Below are positions 21,576 through 33,699 of a stretch of 64,000 nucleotides of DNA, one piece after another; position 1 is the stretch's first letter, and every line of letters starts with the position of its first letter. The notes beneath the pieces are model-generated. The model had not been told where the DNA came from. It worked only from the letters and a program-made list of their open reading frames with translations, and made no database searches. A program made the translations under genes and the position numbers. The stretch lies in contig CM030865.1 of assembly GCA_018105865.1 (NCBI GenBank), positions 7,559,198 to 7,623,197 of the forward strand. The letters run 5' to 3'. The DNA is from Metaphire vulgaris. Lineage: Eukaryota > Annelida > Clitellata > Crassiclitellata > Megascolecidae.

Positions 21576-22400
21576 TAGAGAGTGACACGGTAACGGCTAC
21601 CGCGGGAAATCCGCAGTAATTACCATGGTAGTGGGGACAATTTCCAAAAAGTGCGGTATTACCGCGATAATGGGTTCTTGTCACGCAGTAATACCGCGGG
21701 AACGGGGACATTTACCATGGTAATACCGCAGTGACAGTATCGGTATTATCAAGTTGACGATATTAATAATATTGATGACGTTGTGCAGGCGTTCTTGTTT
21801 TTCTGCATGGAGTATTTAGTAACCCAGTAGGTTATTCGTTAAGTAGGTATGTGTGGAATTAATACACGGCGCTAGAGCAGCCACCTGACTTGGCAATGTG
21901 CCGGAAGTACTGCCTAGTAGGCCTACTTCCTTTTCCTGTGTCCCTTTTAACTTCTATTGTCTTGGGCACATGGCTCGTTTTTTTCCACCACTCGAAATCA
22001 TAAATGGAAAAATGCGCATCGATAAATTGATTAAAAGTAAAAGTGAGCGAATATACTTATAAATGTATAACTGAGTGAGTGAGGTGTGGCCACACTACGA
22101 GAAGGTTGCACAATGGAGTGCTGATGCTGTTATTAATCTTTTTTGTTCGCTGAATTAAACGTTTAATTATAATACCCTTTAACAGTCGAAAGCATGACGT
22201 CATAATTTCGTTAACGTATGTTGACGGGTTACTGCGGGGACAATGAGGGGACAAAAAAGTCTGGTGCGGGGAAGGGACAAATGCTGCGGGGATGGGGTGG
22301 GGATGGGGAGAAGCAATGAGGGGATGGGGTGGGGACAGGGAGAAATGTTTTGGTGCGGGGTGGGGATGGGGATAAAAAGTTGTCCCCGTGTCACTCTCTA
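21576..22400 (+). mobile_element. hAT-type nonautonomous element with 8-bp duplication
   Basis: Terminal inverted repeats tagagagtgacacgg (21576-21590) and its reverse complement (22386-22400) are perfect over 15 bp. The flanking 8-bp duplication caaccaac lies at 21568-21575 and 22401-22408. Because the target is a CCAA repeat, the duplication alone is weak evidence, but with the ends it fits the hAT superfamily. The interior near the right end is a G-rich imperfect repeat (ggggatggggtgggga). No coding sequence. Confidence 0.75.
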
Positions 22401-22445
22401 CAACCAACCAACCAACCAACCAACCAACCAACCAACCAACCAACG
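22401..22445. repeat. (CAAC)n microsatellite
   Basis: Right-hand continuation of the microsatellite split by the hAT element. Confidence 0.95.
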
Positions 22446-22619
22446 AAGGATCCGACAACAACTGGGGTTACCAGGTGTCCCGGATTCACCGGAACAGTCC
22501 TGAAATGGAAACATGTTCCGCGTCCTGGACAAGTCCATTCCAAGACAATGAGATGTCCCGGAATGAATCCTTCAGATCCTTCCATAATTAAATATGTATA
22601 GTACCATATACATATAGGC

Positions 22620-23425
22620 TGGTTGCGAGTCCTGGAACGCATCGTCTATAAGAGATGTCTGATCACCTATAGAGCACTAAATGATCGCTCCTGTCCCGAA
22701 TATCTGGCTTCATTGTTTCAGTGCCACACTACACCAGTTGGCAGTCGGCAGCTTCACTCTAGGGGCCGGGTCTCTCTGATTATTCCACCTCCGTCAAAAA
22801 CGAAGATGCTAGGAGAAAGATTGGTCACCCGAGGCAATCCAATCTTATGGAACGCCCTTTAAGACTTTGTCACTAACTTGACAACCGACAAACAGTTCGT
22901 TAAGAATCTGAAGACACACTTGTTCAATGCGTCGTTTGACTGCTAACCTTATGTTGTGAAGTAGGGCTGCGCTAACCGAGTAGTTTAGGAGTCGAGTAGG
23001 AGTCGAGTAGCTTAGCGAGTACTCGAGTACTCGCGTAAAACCGGAAATACATGATTTTTGCATCATGGCCCTCATTTAACCAAAGCAGAACGCTAGATAC
23101 AGTTACATATCAATTTTTCGGATATTCAAGCGTATTCAAGTGTAGTATAACAGAAGTTACAGAACAGAAACCATTTTGCCGGTAATAATGGTAGGCCAAA
23201 TTTTAATGAAATTCTTTGGTTATTCTTTATTTATCTATTCTATTCCTTATTTAGTTATTCTATGCGAGTACTCGACTCCAAAAAAATTACTTGACTCCAA
23301 TTTGGAGTCGAGTACTCGCGTTACTCGAGTTACTCGGCGCAGCCCTATTGTGAAGCACTCTTGATTTAGGCTTAGGCCTTGTTATAGGGCTATATAAATT
23401 GTCTGAAATAATAATAATAATAATT
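22620..23425 (+). mobile_element. CR1-like LINE 3' end with (AAT)n tail
   Basis: The plus strand encodes ERIVYKRCLITYRALNDRS, CPEYLASLF, GNPILWNAL and KQFVKNLKTHLFNASF: the C-terminus of CR1/Daphne-type LINEs ('W N A L P ... F K x x L K T x L F'). The 3' UTR ends 'gggctatataaattgtctg' and (aat)n. It is split at 22961 by the hAT MITE at 22962-23347. The tail resumes at 23348. Confidence 0.82.
22962..23347. mobile_element. hAT MITE with exact 8-bp duplication inside the LINE tail
   Basis: The ends are tagggctgcgc and its complement gcgcagcccta. An exact 8-bp duplication ttgtgaag flanks it at 22954-22961 and 23348-23355. Subterminal repeats are made of the words gagtcgagtag and cgagtactcg. The element is 386 bp without coding capacity. 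Confidence 0.88.
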
Positions 23426-23429
23426 AATA

Positions 23430-24570
23430 ATAATAATATAGTTTTGCTATTTTTGACTACAACCATTAGAAACTTAATTAATATAATTTATAAAACATTC
23501 TGCCAATATTAACAAATAGGCAGTGGCAGCAATTCTATTAACTCAACAGAGTTGATTATATTGGTGCCTGTTGAGCAGTCGGTCATGACAAACGAGTTTT
23601 TTATATAAGTAAAATCTGTTAAAAATGGCAGAACTACGGTGAAACTGGTGAGTATGGACTTGGAATATTAATAATTAATTATTAAAAATTAATTAAACTA
23701 CAGTCACTTGCCATGCTGGAGCATTGGGAACTTGCTGATTAGTTTCTAGTGTTTACTGTTTCGCACTGTAATGCTCTTACACTAAATTACTAATAGGCCT
23801 AATAGGTCTACTTTAGTACGTACGAGTCTGGGGGTGGGGAGTCCTGGAGACTCAGGGACAGTGGGGTATTCCTCTTAGAGTTAGAAATTTTTTATTTCAT
23901 GTGATAGCCAGTAATCTTGTATTGCACCTCACCACAAATAGTTAGCAGACATTTTATAACTTATAGAAACATATATAATTTGATTAATTTCAAATGACAT
24001 TTTCCAAATAATGACTATAATGAGCAATGGACATAATTGTTTAGATTCTGAGTCAAATTCAGAGAACAACTATGATCGCAGCACTGCCGCTACAGTTGCT
24101 GAATTCACAAATAAAAAGTGGTTGTAGATTTGAGAAGTCAATTACACCACCAAAGGCTGTAAAAAATTCGCATGTGTCATTTTCGAGAATGATGGAATAG
24201 ACAGTTAGACACATAACGTCACTTATATAATTCCAGTGACGGGAAACTGCTATAGAGCAATTTACACTCTTCGTAAATGAGAATTTGGGATTGGTCATGG
24301 TGGTGCTGGCGAAATTAAGATGGTGTTAAAGGCGACATTAAGACGTCCTTGCTCAGTGATAGCCATAAGCAAGCTGAAAGAATTGCAAAGCAGAACAATG
24401 TACTGATAAAGATTAATTATGATCTCAACAAAGAATACTGGACTGCATGATGAAGCGATAGCTGTAAAAATATTACGATTTGAACAGAGGTTCAAAAATT
24501 TCTTGCAGTCGAACAAAAGCTGAAGCTGTTTTAACAAATATTTTAGATCTGCACAGACTTGAATTGATTA
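23430..24570. other. Intron, no gene recognised
   Basis: Minus-strand frames at 24059-24298 and 24295-24537 have no motif I can place. They could be a decayed transposase, but nothing supports a family. Confidence 0.4.
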
Positions 24571-24574
24571 TTAT

Positions 24575-26044
24575 TATTATTATTATTAGACAATTTCTAT
24601 AGCGCAGTAGCAAGGCTGATGCCTACAACAAGAGCGCTTACATACATCAATAATATCCAAGTCTGAATAAATGATTTTTTAAATTCCTAGCAATAAGTTC
24701 AGCGGAATCACCAAGGACGATCCGTGCAGCGAAGTTTAGTACGGACTGCAGGTGACTCAACTTAGTGTCCGGGAGACCCAGTAGCACCTATTACAGCAGT
24801 CCATCCTCGCCAGCACAAAGGATTGGACAAGTTGGACCGCTGCAGTAACTGGTAGGTAGCGACGGACCATTCTGATTCTCCGTAGTTGATAGTGACATCG
24901 ACAAATCAGGTCGTTTATATGGGTATCAAATGACAGAGTCTCAACCAATTGTACCCCCAAGAGCCGTAGGCTATCAGAAGGAATGATGGTCACATCACCC
25001 ACTTCCCACTTTGAAGGGTTCATGACTTATTAGGCTCCTTCTTCTGGAGGTACACATCCATAAGTTCTGTCTTGGCTGGATTCAGGGCAAGGCGGTTCTC
25101 TTCTGTCCACTTAGTAACAGCTGATATGCATTGCATAAACCGCTCGCGAAGTTCATCCATATCATCCGGCAGGCAGGACGAATATATCTGCCCGTCATCG
25201 GTGTAGCTAAGCAATGTCAGTCCGAAGGTCCTGATGACTGCCCTCATATCTGCCATGTACAGGATAAAGAGTAATGGGCCCAGGACAGACCCTTGTGGGA
25301 CACCAGAACAAACACTACGCATCATCGACATGTGGCCATTATGCCAGACCGACTGCGTCCTGTCTGTGAGATAGTTCAGAATCCAGAGTAGAGAGCGACC
25401 AGTCATTCCTTACGATGTCTCCAGTCGGCGGATGAGGATCTGGTGGTCCACAGTATCAAACGCAGCTGAGAGGTCGAGGAGGCAGAGGAGTGTGACTCGT
25501 CCATTCGTTATTGCGTCAACCACATCGTTGAAGATCTTTAGAAGTGCCGTTTCCGTAGAGTGCCCACAACGATAGGCTGATTGGTCTTGAGGCATCAGGC
25601 CGTTCGCACTCAGGAAACCTATCTGTTGTTTATTTACGATCTTCTCGAGCAGCTTCGATAGAAATGGTAGATTAGAGACCGGTCTGTAGTTAGAGGCGTC
25701 TGATTGGTCCAAACCAGGCCGCTTTAAGTGAGGTGTCACTGTCGCATGCTTCCATATTGGTGGAAGCTCCCCTGTCTCCAGTGAGACAATCATGAGCTCC
25801 TTCAGGAAAGGAGCTAGCACTCCAATTGAGTCCTTTAGGAGCCACATAGGCAGTGGGTCAGCTGGACATTGCTTGCTTGGGACGCCTTGACAATGGCGGT
25901 CACCTCCTCCAGCGTCGGGGGCAGAAACTCCGTGAGATGAGGGCCATTATATGAGGAGAATGTCGCTGGACCAGCCGTTGCCGTCTTGGTCCGTATTCCC
26001 ACAATCTTGAACTCTCTGTCAATTGATGACCTTTGTGAATTCAA
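24575..26044 (-). mobile_element. CR1/L2-like LINE, RT part, 5'-truncated
   Basis: The minus strand encodes a nearly complete RT: NYRPVSNLPFLSKLLEKIV, SAYRCGHSTETALLKIF, LLDLSAAFDTVDHQIL (motif A), SGVPQGSVLGPLLFILY (motif B) and SYTDD (motif C). Then come LNPAKTELM, LRLLGVQLVETLSFDTHI and LARMDCCN. One frameshift lies near 25408 and one near 25020, and the C-terminal third is missing. The 3' UTR ends 'gcgctatagaaattgtc' followed by (taa)n at 24573-24590. The 5' truncation is at about 26040, where a TTAA-family right end begins. Confidence 0.88.
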
Positions 26045-26127
26045 AAAAATTAGTTTTCATTTCTGAAGAACATATTTCCAAAAAATAATTCCCCAGTACG
26101 GTCACTACATCTAAAATTTAATCCCGG

Positions 26128-26131
<4 letters not shown>
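26040..26131 (+). mobile_element. TTAA-family right end, solo
   Basis: Reads '...aaaaataattccccagtacggtc..aatttaatcccggttaa', the same right end as copy H at 59425-59494. It shares its TTAA (26128-26131) with the opposite-facing copy B, so two right ends meet tail to tail. Confidence 0.65.
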
Positions 26132-26903
<772 letters not shown>

Positions 26904-27094
26904 AGCATTATGAGGAATAACAAGGAAATAACAAGGTAATCGAGTGACATTACATGCCAATATCCTAAATTGCCCCAAAACTGCATTATATTACATTGGT
27001 CTACAAAGCTATATAGAGGTTCCTTCAAAAAATACTACAAATGTTTGACATGATTCCACTAAAATTCTTTCATAAGATTTGAATTAAAAATTAC

Positions 27095-27320
27095 CTGTGA
27101 ATGACAATGGCAGAAATGAGAAGCTGCTCTGTCAACAAATCTATCTATGTGATTTTCCAGCTTTAGCATCTGTTGAACTTTGAGAATACAGTCTGGCCAA
27201 GCCTGTTCACTAATAGCTTTTTCTACAGACTGTATTGTTTGCACAAGTTTCTTAACCTTTTTATAATGATCATGACAGCGTTTATGATCAGAATCAAGCT
27301 TTAAGCATTCACGAATTTCT
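27095..27320 (-). CDS. DNAJC3: DNAJC3 exon: TPR
   Basis: Encodes EIRECLKLDSDHKRC, HDHYKKVKKLVQTIQSVEKA, WPDCILKVQQMLKLE and FCHCHSQ. It aligns to DNAJC3 'VRECLKLDQDHKRCFAHYKQVKKL...', the most diagnostic TPR stretch of the family. The acceptor AG is at 27322-27321; the first base completes Lys (AA|A). Seventy-five codons follow and the exon ends at phase 0 before GT at 27094-27093. Confidence 0.95.
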
Positions 27321-27469
27321 CTGCAGAAATACAAGACACAAATTGACAAATTTAAAACAACATAAACACAAACTTGTGGCTGGATAACCATATTTTTCTA
27401 AGTAATCAAGTATTCACTGACATTAGCGCATTTGCTGCTTTGCGAATATTTGCGCTATAGAAATGTTCG

Positions 27470-27500
<31 letters not shown>

Positions 27501-27505
27501 TAATA
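27470..27505. repeat. (AAT)n tail with 'gcgctatagaaatg': LINE/SINE 3' end remnant
   Basis: 'tttgcgctatagaaatgttcgtataataataata' matches the 3' terminal signature shared by the CR1-like LINEs in this window. No coding remains lie upstream. Confidence 0.6.
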
Positions 27506-27929
27506 ATACTAGGAAATTATGAAGGCATGCTATAAACAAATTATAAAGGCATGTTATAACATTTATGAAAAACTAAATATTTTAAAGACTCAAATGTATA
27601 TAACTAAATGCATAAACAAATGCCTTGCAGCAGTGTTTCTAAACCATTTTTGTCTTGTGCACACTAGAAAAATACATCAGCATCACACTTGAAAAAATGT
27701 GTTGGCATACCGTATTTGCACGATTATTACCCACGGGTAACATAAGAATTTACAAACCGCAACCCCCCCCTTGCGGGGTATATTCGTATGCGGGTTATAC
27801 TGGAAACTTAAAACAAAGACTTTAAAAACACTGTTTAAACTAGAAGTTCTAGTAGGAAGTCACAAAAATGCGGTACAAGACGATGAAACAAGATTGTTTT
27901 TGATGGATACCTAACTGGTAAGTTGCTTA

Positions 27930-28230
27930 ATATTGTACCCAAGCTGGTTTGATGACTTCTGGTTGTCTTGCAAACTTGCACGTGTATGTGTGTGCCTCGG
28001 AAAGTTGCCGTTCATGGCAGTTTGATAGCATTTTGCACCAATTTTTAGCACTAAATGAGTGGACAGTGACTATCTCGTCGTTTTTAGGTAGTCATCTGCA
28101 CTTTCTCCGGGTAGATTTGGACATTTTTAGTCGTTCACCATCAAATGTCTGGACCGCCATCTTGTACCAATATCGACATGGCTGGTAGAACTCGAGACTA
28201 GACACATGCTCGAAAACGCTATGACGCTGT
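27930..28230 (+). repeat. Dispersed repeat R1, copy 2
   Basis: The reverse complement aligns with 14120-14470 over most of its length. See that entry. Function unknown. Confidence 0.6.
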
Positions 28231-28406
28231 CTTTAACACTATGTATGTATGTCACGCGCGTGTGTGGTTAGTTTCGGCGATTAGAGGTGACTAAGCCGAG
28301 GCTCATTAGTTCCATTATGCGCTCTGAAATGTCATTACGATGATGATGATGATAATGGCGGCGACGACGACAATGGCACTAGATCGAACGACTTCCGTCC
28401 TAACTT

Positions 28407-28900
28407 CAACTGGAATTCCATAAAAACGGACTTTCAAGATTGTAACCATACTTTCGTCGTTGACATGCCGACGTTTTCAAAGCGCCCTTGGCTTGTTGTG
28501 GTGTTATAAAAGTCTCGGAAATAAGCATATTGTTTGTCTGGCCATTCACACACCGTTTGATGATGATAATAACGACAGCGGCGACTATGACGATGATGAT
28601 GGCATTAGATCGAACAACTGCCATTCTAACTTGGGTGTTCGTGAATAAGCTGATGCAGTGCGCCAAGCTTTCAGGCAGTGCTATAGAAATTTTGTGTTTG
28701 CTTACTTCAACTGGAATTCCATAAAAACCGACTTTCAAGATCATCATCATACGTTCATTGTTGACATGCAGACGTTTTCAAAACGCCCTTGGCTTGTTGT
28801 GGCGCTATAAAAGTCTCGGAAATAAGAATATTGTTTGTCTGGCCATTCGTACACCGTTTGATGATGTTAATGAGACGACAACAGCGGCGGCGACAATGAT
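28407..28900 (+). repeat. 301-bp tandem duplication with trinucleotide tracts
   Basis: The sequence starting caactggaattccataaaaa at 28407 recurs at 28708. About 150 bp are nearly identical (gcccttggcttgttgtgg, aaagtctcggaaataag, tgtttgtctggccattc, ccgtttgatgatg), joined by different gat/gcg-rich linkers. Small frames in it are not conserved between the two copies. Confidence 0.8.
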
Positions 28901-29899
28901 GATGATGTTTTAGGCTGACTATTAAATAATAGTTTTCTATGTCTGCCGTCCAATTATTTAATAACTGTGGGAACAATACTCGGGAGTCTCCGAGTCGCCA
29001 TCCTTTGCTTGACCATGAGAAAGTAATTGTGTTCAAATCTAATGTTTGTGTGAAGTTACCAGTCTTCTGCCTCAGTGGTTTTTTATTTGGTATGTAGGCT
29101 ATTTATAAATTTGTGCGTACGTACGTATTCAGTATTCTCCTCCCCTCCCCGTACGCAAAATCTCCTAAATCCCAAACCCTTCCCCTCAGTGCGTACGTAC
29201 TAAATGGATGGATCCTAGATGGCAGCAGTTACTTTATAACCGTGGTGTAGTATCTATGTGATAATAATTAGTTTATGTGCAGTAACCTCTAATATCGGCT
29301 CCTCTTATATCGCCATGGTCCATAAAAATAGGCATATTATTGTCCAAATTAGAGCAAAGTAGGCTATGTTCTTTTAATAAAGAGAGTAAATATGGCACTC
29401 CATACGTCCGTTGGCAAAAGTTTATTTTCCGTGCGACCATGCATTTCGGTACAAATAAATTCCCGTATCATAAGGATTTTACTAAATTATACAAGTTAGA
29501 GGTTTATTGTCAGAAATAGATAGTAAAATAGAGTCTTAGAAATAGATAGTAAAATAGAGTCTTTTAGTTAATTTGGGTAAAAACTTAGGAAGGAAACATG
29601 GTGTGAGGCTCTGCCCTTCGGATATATTGACCGTTGTCTGGCTGATCATTCACCTTTCCCATAGCTATTTAAGAAAGGCTAAGTGTATAAGAATAATCAG
29701 CTACTGCTGTACTATTCCCAAAGCGCTATATAAATCCACAAGATTTTACTTACCGGTACATACCGGTACATCATGGCATCAAAACCTTCAAATGCTTGAA
29801 GACTAGTAAATGCAGGTTATATTCGCGTGCGGCTTATGCTGGGACATTGGAACATAATTCGTAATTTTCTGTGGGTTATACACGTATGCAGGTTATATA

Positions 29900-30511
29900 C
29901 CGTATATATTCGTGATAAAGTCGAGAAATTTAAGGCCAATTCACAGGTTATATATCCTGACCTCGACTTATACTCGAGGCACTAACTGTTGGGTAAAGTT
30001 TCCATACATAGCATGTCGAAAATAATTAATTTAGCTAACTGCGCAATTATTTTCAACATACGCTACGGCATCTAAATAAAAGTTCACATCAGCGCTTTTA
30101 AGATTGGTAATTTATAGGCGCCACATAAATATTAATTAAATATTGGCGCTACATAAATATAAAAAATTCAAGATTACCGGTAATTAAGACTTTTATATTG
30201 TCAAGAATGAGCGAATAGCAGGTTTAAAATTTTCTTAATCGTCATGAATCAATCTGGGAATGTGAAAATCATTCAGTTTCTCGATAGTTCAAAGCTAAAA
30301 CGCAGTTTTTCAATCAAAACAATGGCGCCGCTGCCGCCACATGCCCATTTCGCGTCCGCCATTGTTCTGACTCTCACTATCACCTCAAGAGGGTTCGCCG
30401 CGATGACGTCACTTCAACTTATTCTCGAGTCAATGACTTTAGACACCTTCAAATACCCAAAATCTAGGGGTCGACTTATACTCGGATCGACTTTATCTCG
30501 AGTATATACGG
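29900..30511. mobile_element. CCGTATATA MITE, copy a (612 bp), nested
   Basis: The inverted ends begin ccgtatata and match at 23 of 25 positions (ending 'gataaagtcga'). TA lies on each side (29898-29899 and 30512-30513). The interior is homologous to copies b and c, with shared words such as 'gaatgagcgaatagcaggtt', 'cagtttctcgatagttcaaa' and 'aaacgcagtttttcaatcaa'. It sits about 30 bp inside the right end of the 27.7-30.5 kb element and so is younger than it. A frame (30244-30573) is not conserved among copies. Confidence 0.85.
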
Positions 30512-30545
30512 TACGTGTCCGGGTAATGATCGTGCAAATACAGTA

Positions 30546-30849
30546 CATGAAATACATATTTGTTACATTTTAATAACAATCAAATTCTGCCAAGATCTCA
30601 CAAAGTCTTGTATAACAACAGGACACAGTGACTAGGATAAAGTTTAAAATTTTTAAATCTGACAGTTACAGGCCTCATATGCTAATTTTTCAAAATCAGG
30701 GCAGTATTTTCATTAAGCATCATAATTTCCTTATCCAAGACTACTTTACCTGAGCATTATTGTATAGCAACACACAAAACATGATTACTCTTAACTCAAT
30801 TTTAAAAAAACAGTAACATAAAATATGATGCATGGCTAACTGTAGGTAA
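30546..30849. other. Intron, no feature recognised
   Basis: AT-rich; I see nothing assignable. Confidence 0.5.
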
Positions 30850-30852
30850 AAG

Positions 30853-32697
30853 GTAGTTAATCATGGTGTACGGACACTTAATCACGCGACACTTAACCAC
30901 ACGGACACTTAATTACAGAGACAGTTAATCACCGACAATTAATCACGCGACAGTTAATCACCTCGGTTTGTAGGTCCAGTCTTAAACCTTCTAAAATTTC
31001 TACTTTATTTGAAAAATAAATAATGAAAGAACAAGTTAGAACCGATATTTTCACGTTGTTTTGCGGTCAATTGAGGCCTACCTCAGAGACTGCTGCCCTT
31101 GGTGGGATAAGTGCTCGGCAAGTTGTGAATTTGACTGATTAGTAATGTAAACAGAGTACAGCAATTAAAGTTTCTACTGTATATCTCCCTTGAAGAGGTT
31201 AACATTTAAGGTGGAGTGAGAAAACCCCGCTATCTTTGTTTAAAGATACAGTGGTCAGTAGCAGACTCAAGGGATTAAAGCAGCTGGGTGCCATCCGTTG
31301 CAAAGTAACTAAAGGCGGGTCGGGAAGATATACATAGCCTAATGCCATATAAACAAACTAACCGTCGGCCAAATTCAAATAATAACAGTATAATCCAACT
31401 AAATGGGAGTTGAGGGTACCATGATACTGTAACTTGATAATGTTCACTTGATTAAATGTGCGATAATAATACCAGTAGTCTGATTACAAAATAAGTCTCA
31501 TTTGATAAAATTACCATGTTACTAACTTGACAAACAGGCGCGACGTATCCCACACGTCCACCGTTATCTTACAGTATTCGGGCGCGACGTATCCCATACA
31601 TCCAGTAACTTTCGTAGTGGTTCCTGTGCCGGGCACGACGTATCTGATACATCTTATGCTATAAATCGCTTTAGTATCTATCCATTCGATAGATGTCACC
31701 TATTTTTTAGCTAGATTTGCTCTAGTTGAAAAGAAATATATGTTCTTTGGACCGAGGGGGTCAGTAATTGGGACAAGTTTAGTAGAAAACTACGAGTTTC
31801 GGCTGAAGATCTTCGGCATTTGTGGTCCGAATTTCAAAATTTTTGATTTATTTTGTTCCTCCTACATCCCCCTACAAGTTTGCCACTCACCCGATTGGGG
31901 TTACTGCTGAAAAATTTTCGCTACGGAGCTTTGAAAATTGTTTTGAGAGGAGGTGTTATTTTAGGCCGTAGAGTGGACCCGACCCTCACATTTCTTTGTT
32001 TTGCATGGATGGTTAGAAAGAGGAGTAAAAAGGCTAAACAATGGTATATATCTCATCTTCTTAGCTCTTATATAGCCTGAGATATCGCAAATTCAAAAAA
32101 TTACACAATTTTCTCAAAATTCGTAACCAATACTTAGGTGTCGACACAGGTGTCCAGGTTAGACTTCATGTATCTTCACCAAATGTTGACCGATTTTCAA
32201 AGTTTTTGGTTAATTTTGTTCCACTGACATCCAACTACAACTCTGCCGCTCATCCGATGGGGGTCACCACTGAAAACCTTTCGCTACGGAGCTTTGAACA
32301 TTTTGGGGGCGGGGGTGCTATTTTGCCCGTAGAGTGGACCCTACCCCGAAATTTCTTTGTTCTGCATGGATGGATAGAAAGAGGAGTAAAAAGGCTAAAC
32401 AATGACGTATACTTCATCTTCTTAGCTCCTACATAGCCTGAGATATCGCAAATTCAAAAAAATTACAGTTATCATTTTGGAATAACGTTTTTTTCAAAAA
32501 TTAATTCCCCGGTACAGTTACGGTGTCTAAAAAATTTAATTCCCGGAAGAAGGGTTAACTGTGCAATATTAACTGTGTTATGATGATTTCATGATCAAAT
32601 GTCCATGTGATTAACTTTCACGTGATTAACTGTCGCGTGATTAACTGTCGCATGATTAAGTTTCGTGTGATTAAGTGTCACCAAACCATTAATCATA
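30853..32697. mobile_element. Foldback element 1 with TTAATCAC subrepeats
   Basis: The left arm (30853-30965) is a tandem of five to seven 15-18 bp repeats of the form 'gacacttaatcacgc'. The right arm (about 32612-32697) is the same array in reverse orientation ('gcgtgattaactgtc'). Inverted arms built from short direct repeats are typical of foldback-type DNA elements. The interior is 30970-31515 plus 32559-32610, with TTAA-family copy C inserted. No coding sequence is recognised. Confidence 0.75.
31519..32558 (+). mobile_element. TTAA-flanked dimeric element, copy C
   Basis: The left end is mutated from TTAA to CTAA at about 31523. Three repeats follow with core 'gcgcgacgtatccca.acrtcc' (about 31537, 31582 and 31632), then the hairpin 'atctatccattcgatagat' (31676-31694). 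Two tandem units of about 358 bp (from about 31770 and 32130) come next, and a right end finishing 'gaagggttaa' (TTAA 32555-32558). It is inserted in foldback element 1, which is rich in TTAA. Confidence 0.75.
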
Positions 32698-32709
32698 ATC
32701 AAATTTTGA

Positions 32710-32950
32710 GTGTTGGGATCTGGTGCTCATCTCCGGTATAGGCAATCAGCAATGTAGGTGGAATAAACCAATCTGGGGTAGGTTGCCATAACTTGCCCAA
32801 AACCTACACTCGACCTCGCAGTCAAATGCTGCTCCTCACATTTACTACCGCCCTCTGGCGAGTAACGCTGAGTTACCTTTAGGGCTCCAGCAGGACTCGA
32901 TCCCATTCTGCCAGCGCACTGTTCTAGCTTAATAGAATTTAAAGCTGCTT
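32710..32950 (-). mobile_element. SINE-like element related to the 5S-SINE body
   Basis: Read on the minus strand, 'gggatcgagtcctgctgg' (about 32892-32909) resembles a tRNA B box. It is followed by 'atggcaacctaccccagatt' and '..taccggagatgagc', which match the body of the 5S-derived SINE at 57495-57585 and 59495-59530. This suggests two SINEs with different heads but a shared 3' body. No tRNA structure was built. Confidence 0.5.
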
Positions 32951-33217
32951 TTAAGCTATGATAAAAAATGAATGAACAGGCATTTTCAGCTAAAATTTTT
33001 TACTAGATTTTATAATTTTACAGCTTGATTCCTATAATATTTCAACAGCTTGTGACCAGTGGATCATAACCAGAATTTATTCAAATAACTATGTATCCAC
33101 AGCTGCAAATATCAGATGGATTCTGACTAAAGATGGATATAAAGGATTAAAGGACCAAGCTGATGACAGAGAAGAGTGGTGCCAATGGGAACCAGGACCT
33201 ACTACCATTCTAGCCTC

Positions 33218-33483
33218 CGGCTGAAGATTTTTCCTATACATTTTCCAGCCTTGGTCAGTCTACAGTCAATATCCCTTGCATATATAGTCAGTATTATCGA
33301 AAACGGTGCTGCCGCCTATCGAATGGATGTGAGCTAACTCGGTTGCCGCGTTGGATTTTTGAAAATCGTGCAGGTCCGCAGTACGCAGTCGCTTATATAG
33401 CGCACCGTTTATAGACGGCTAACCCCGTTTGGTCAAAGTTTTCCGCCGCCGTCTTAAAACGGCTAACCTGAGGAAAAGGTTAA
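33218..33483 (-). mobile_element. TTAA-family left end, solo fragment (copy D)
   Basis: The reverse complement begins 'ttaaccttttcctcaggtt'. It holds repeats with the core 'gccgttttaagacggc' and 'gccgtctataaacggtg', continues with 'ccattcgataggcggcagc' and ends in 'ggctgaagatttttcc'. It is closely similar to the left end of copy E (37430-37716). The tandem units are missing. Confidence 0.7.
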
Positions 33484-33699
33484 ACGCCAAAGTAAGTGTG
33501 TTTACATAAAAGTTCATACTGATGAAAAGTTCGTCATGGACACGTGGTCAACATTTGTAAGCATATGAACGATGTTTTATTACCTGGTGAAACTACCGTA
33601 TTTTCGCGCATATAAGACGCACCCGCGTAAAAGACACGGGTTTTGATGATTTGTGTTAAAATAATTATGGATAAGACGCACCCGTATATAAGACGCACC

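Larger units (their letters stand above)
27710..30543. mobile_element. TA-flanked inverted-repeat element (CCGTATTTG type), 2.8 kb
   Basis: The left end 'ccgtatttgcacgattatta' and right end 'taatgatcgtgcaaatacag' match at 21 of 23 positions as inverted repeats. Each is bordered by TA (27708-27709 and 30544-30545). Interior subterminal words such as 'gcgggttatactgg' recur near both ends (27790 and about 29830). The interior holds repeat R1 copy 2, a 301-bp tandem duplication and, near the right end, a nested 612-bp MITE. No transposase is visible. Confidence 0.7.

Noticed and set aside
23430..24570. Protein-coding gene on the minus strand
   Set aside because: Two short frames without recognisable motif, splice pattern or homology that I can see.
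30244..30573. 109-codon frame in MITE copy a
   Set aside because: Copies b and c have only shorter, shifted frames; no conservation of a protein.
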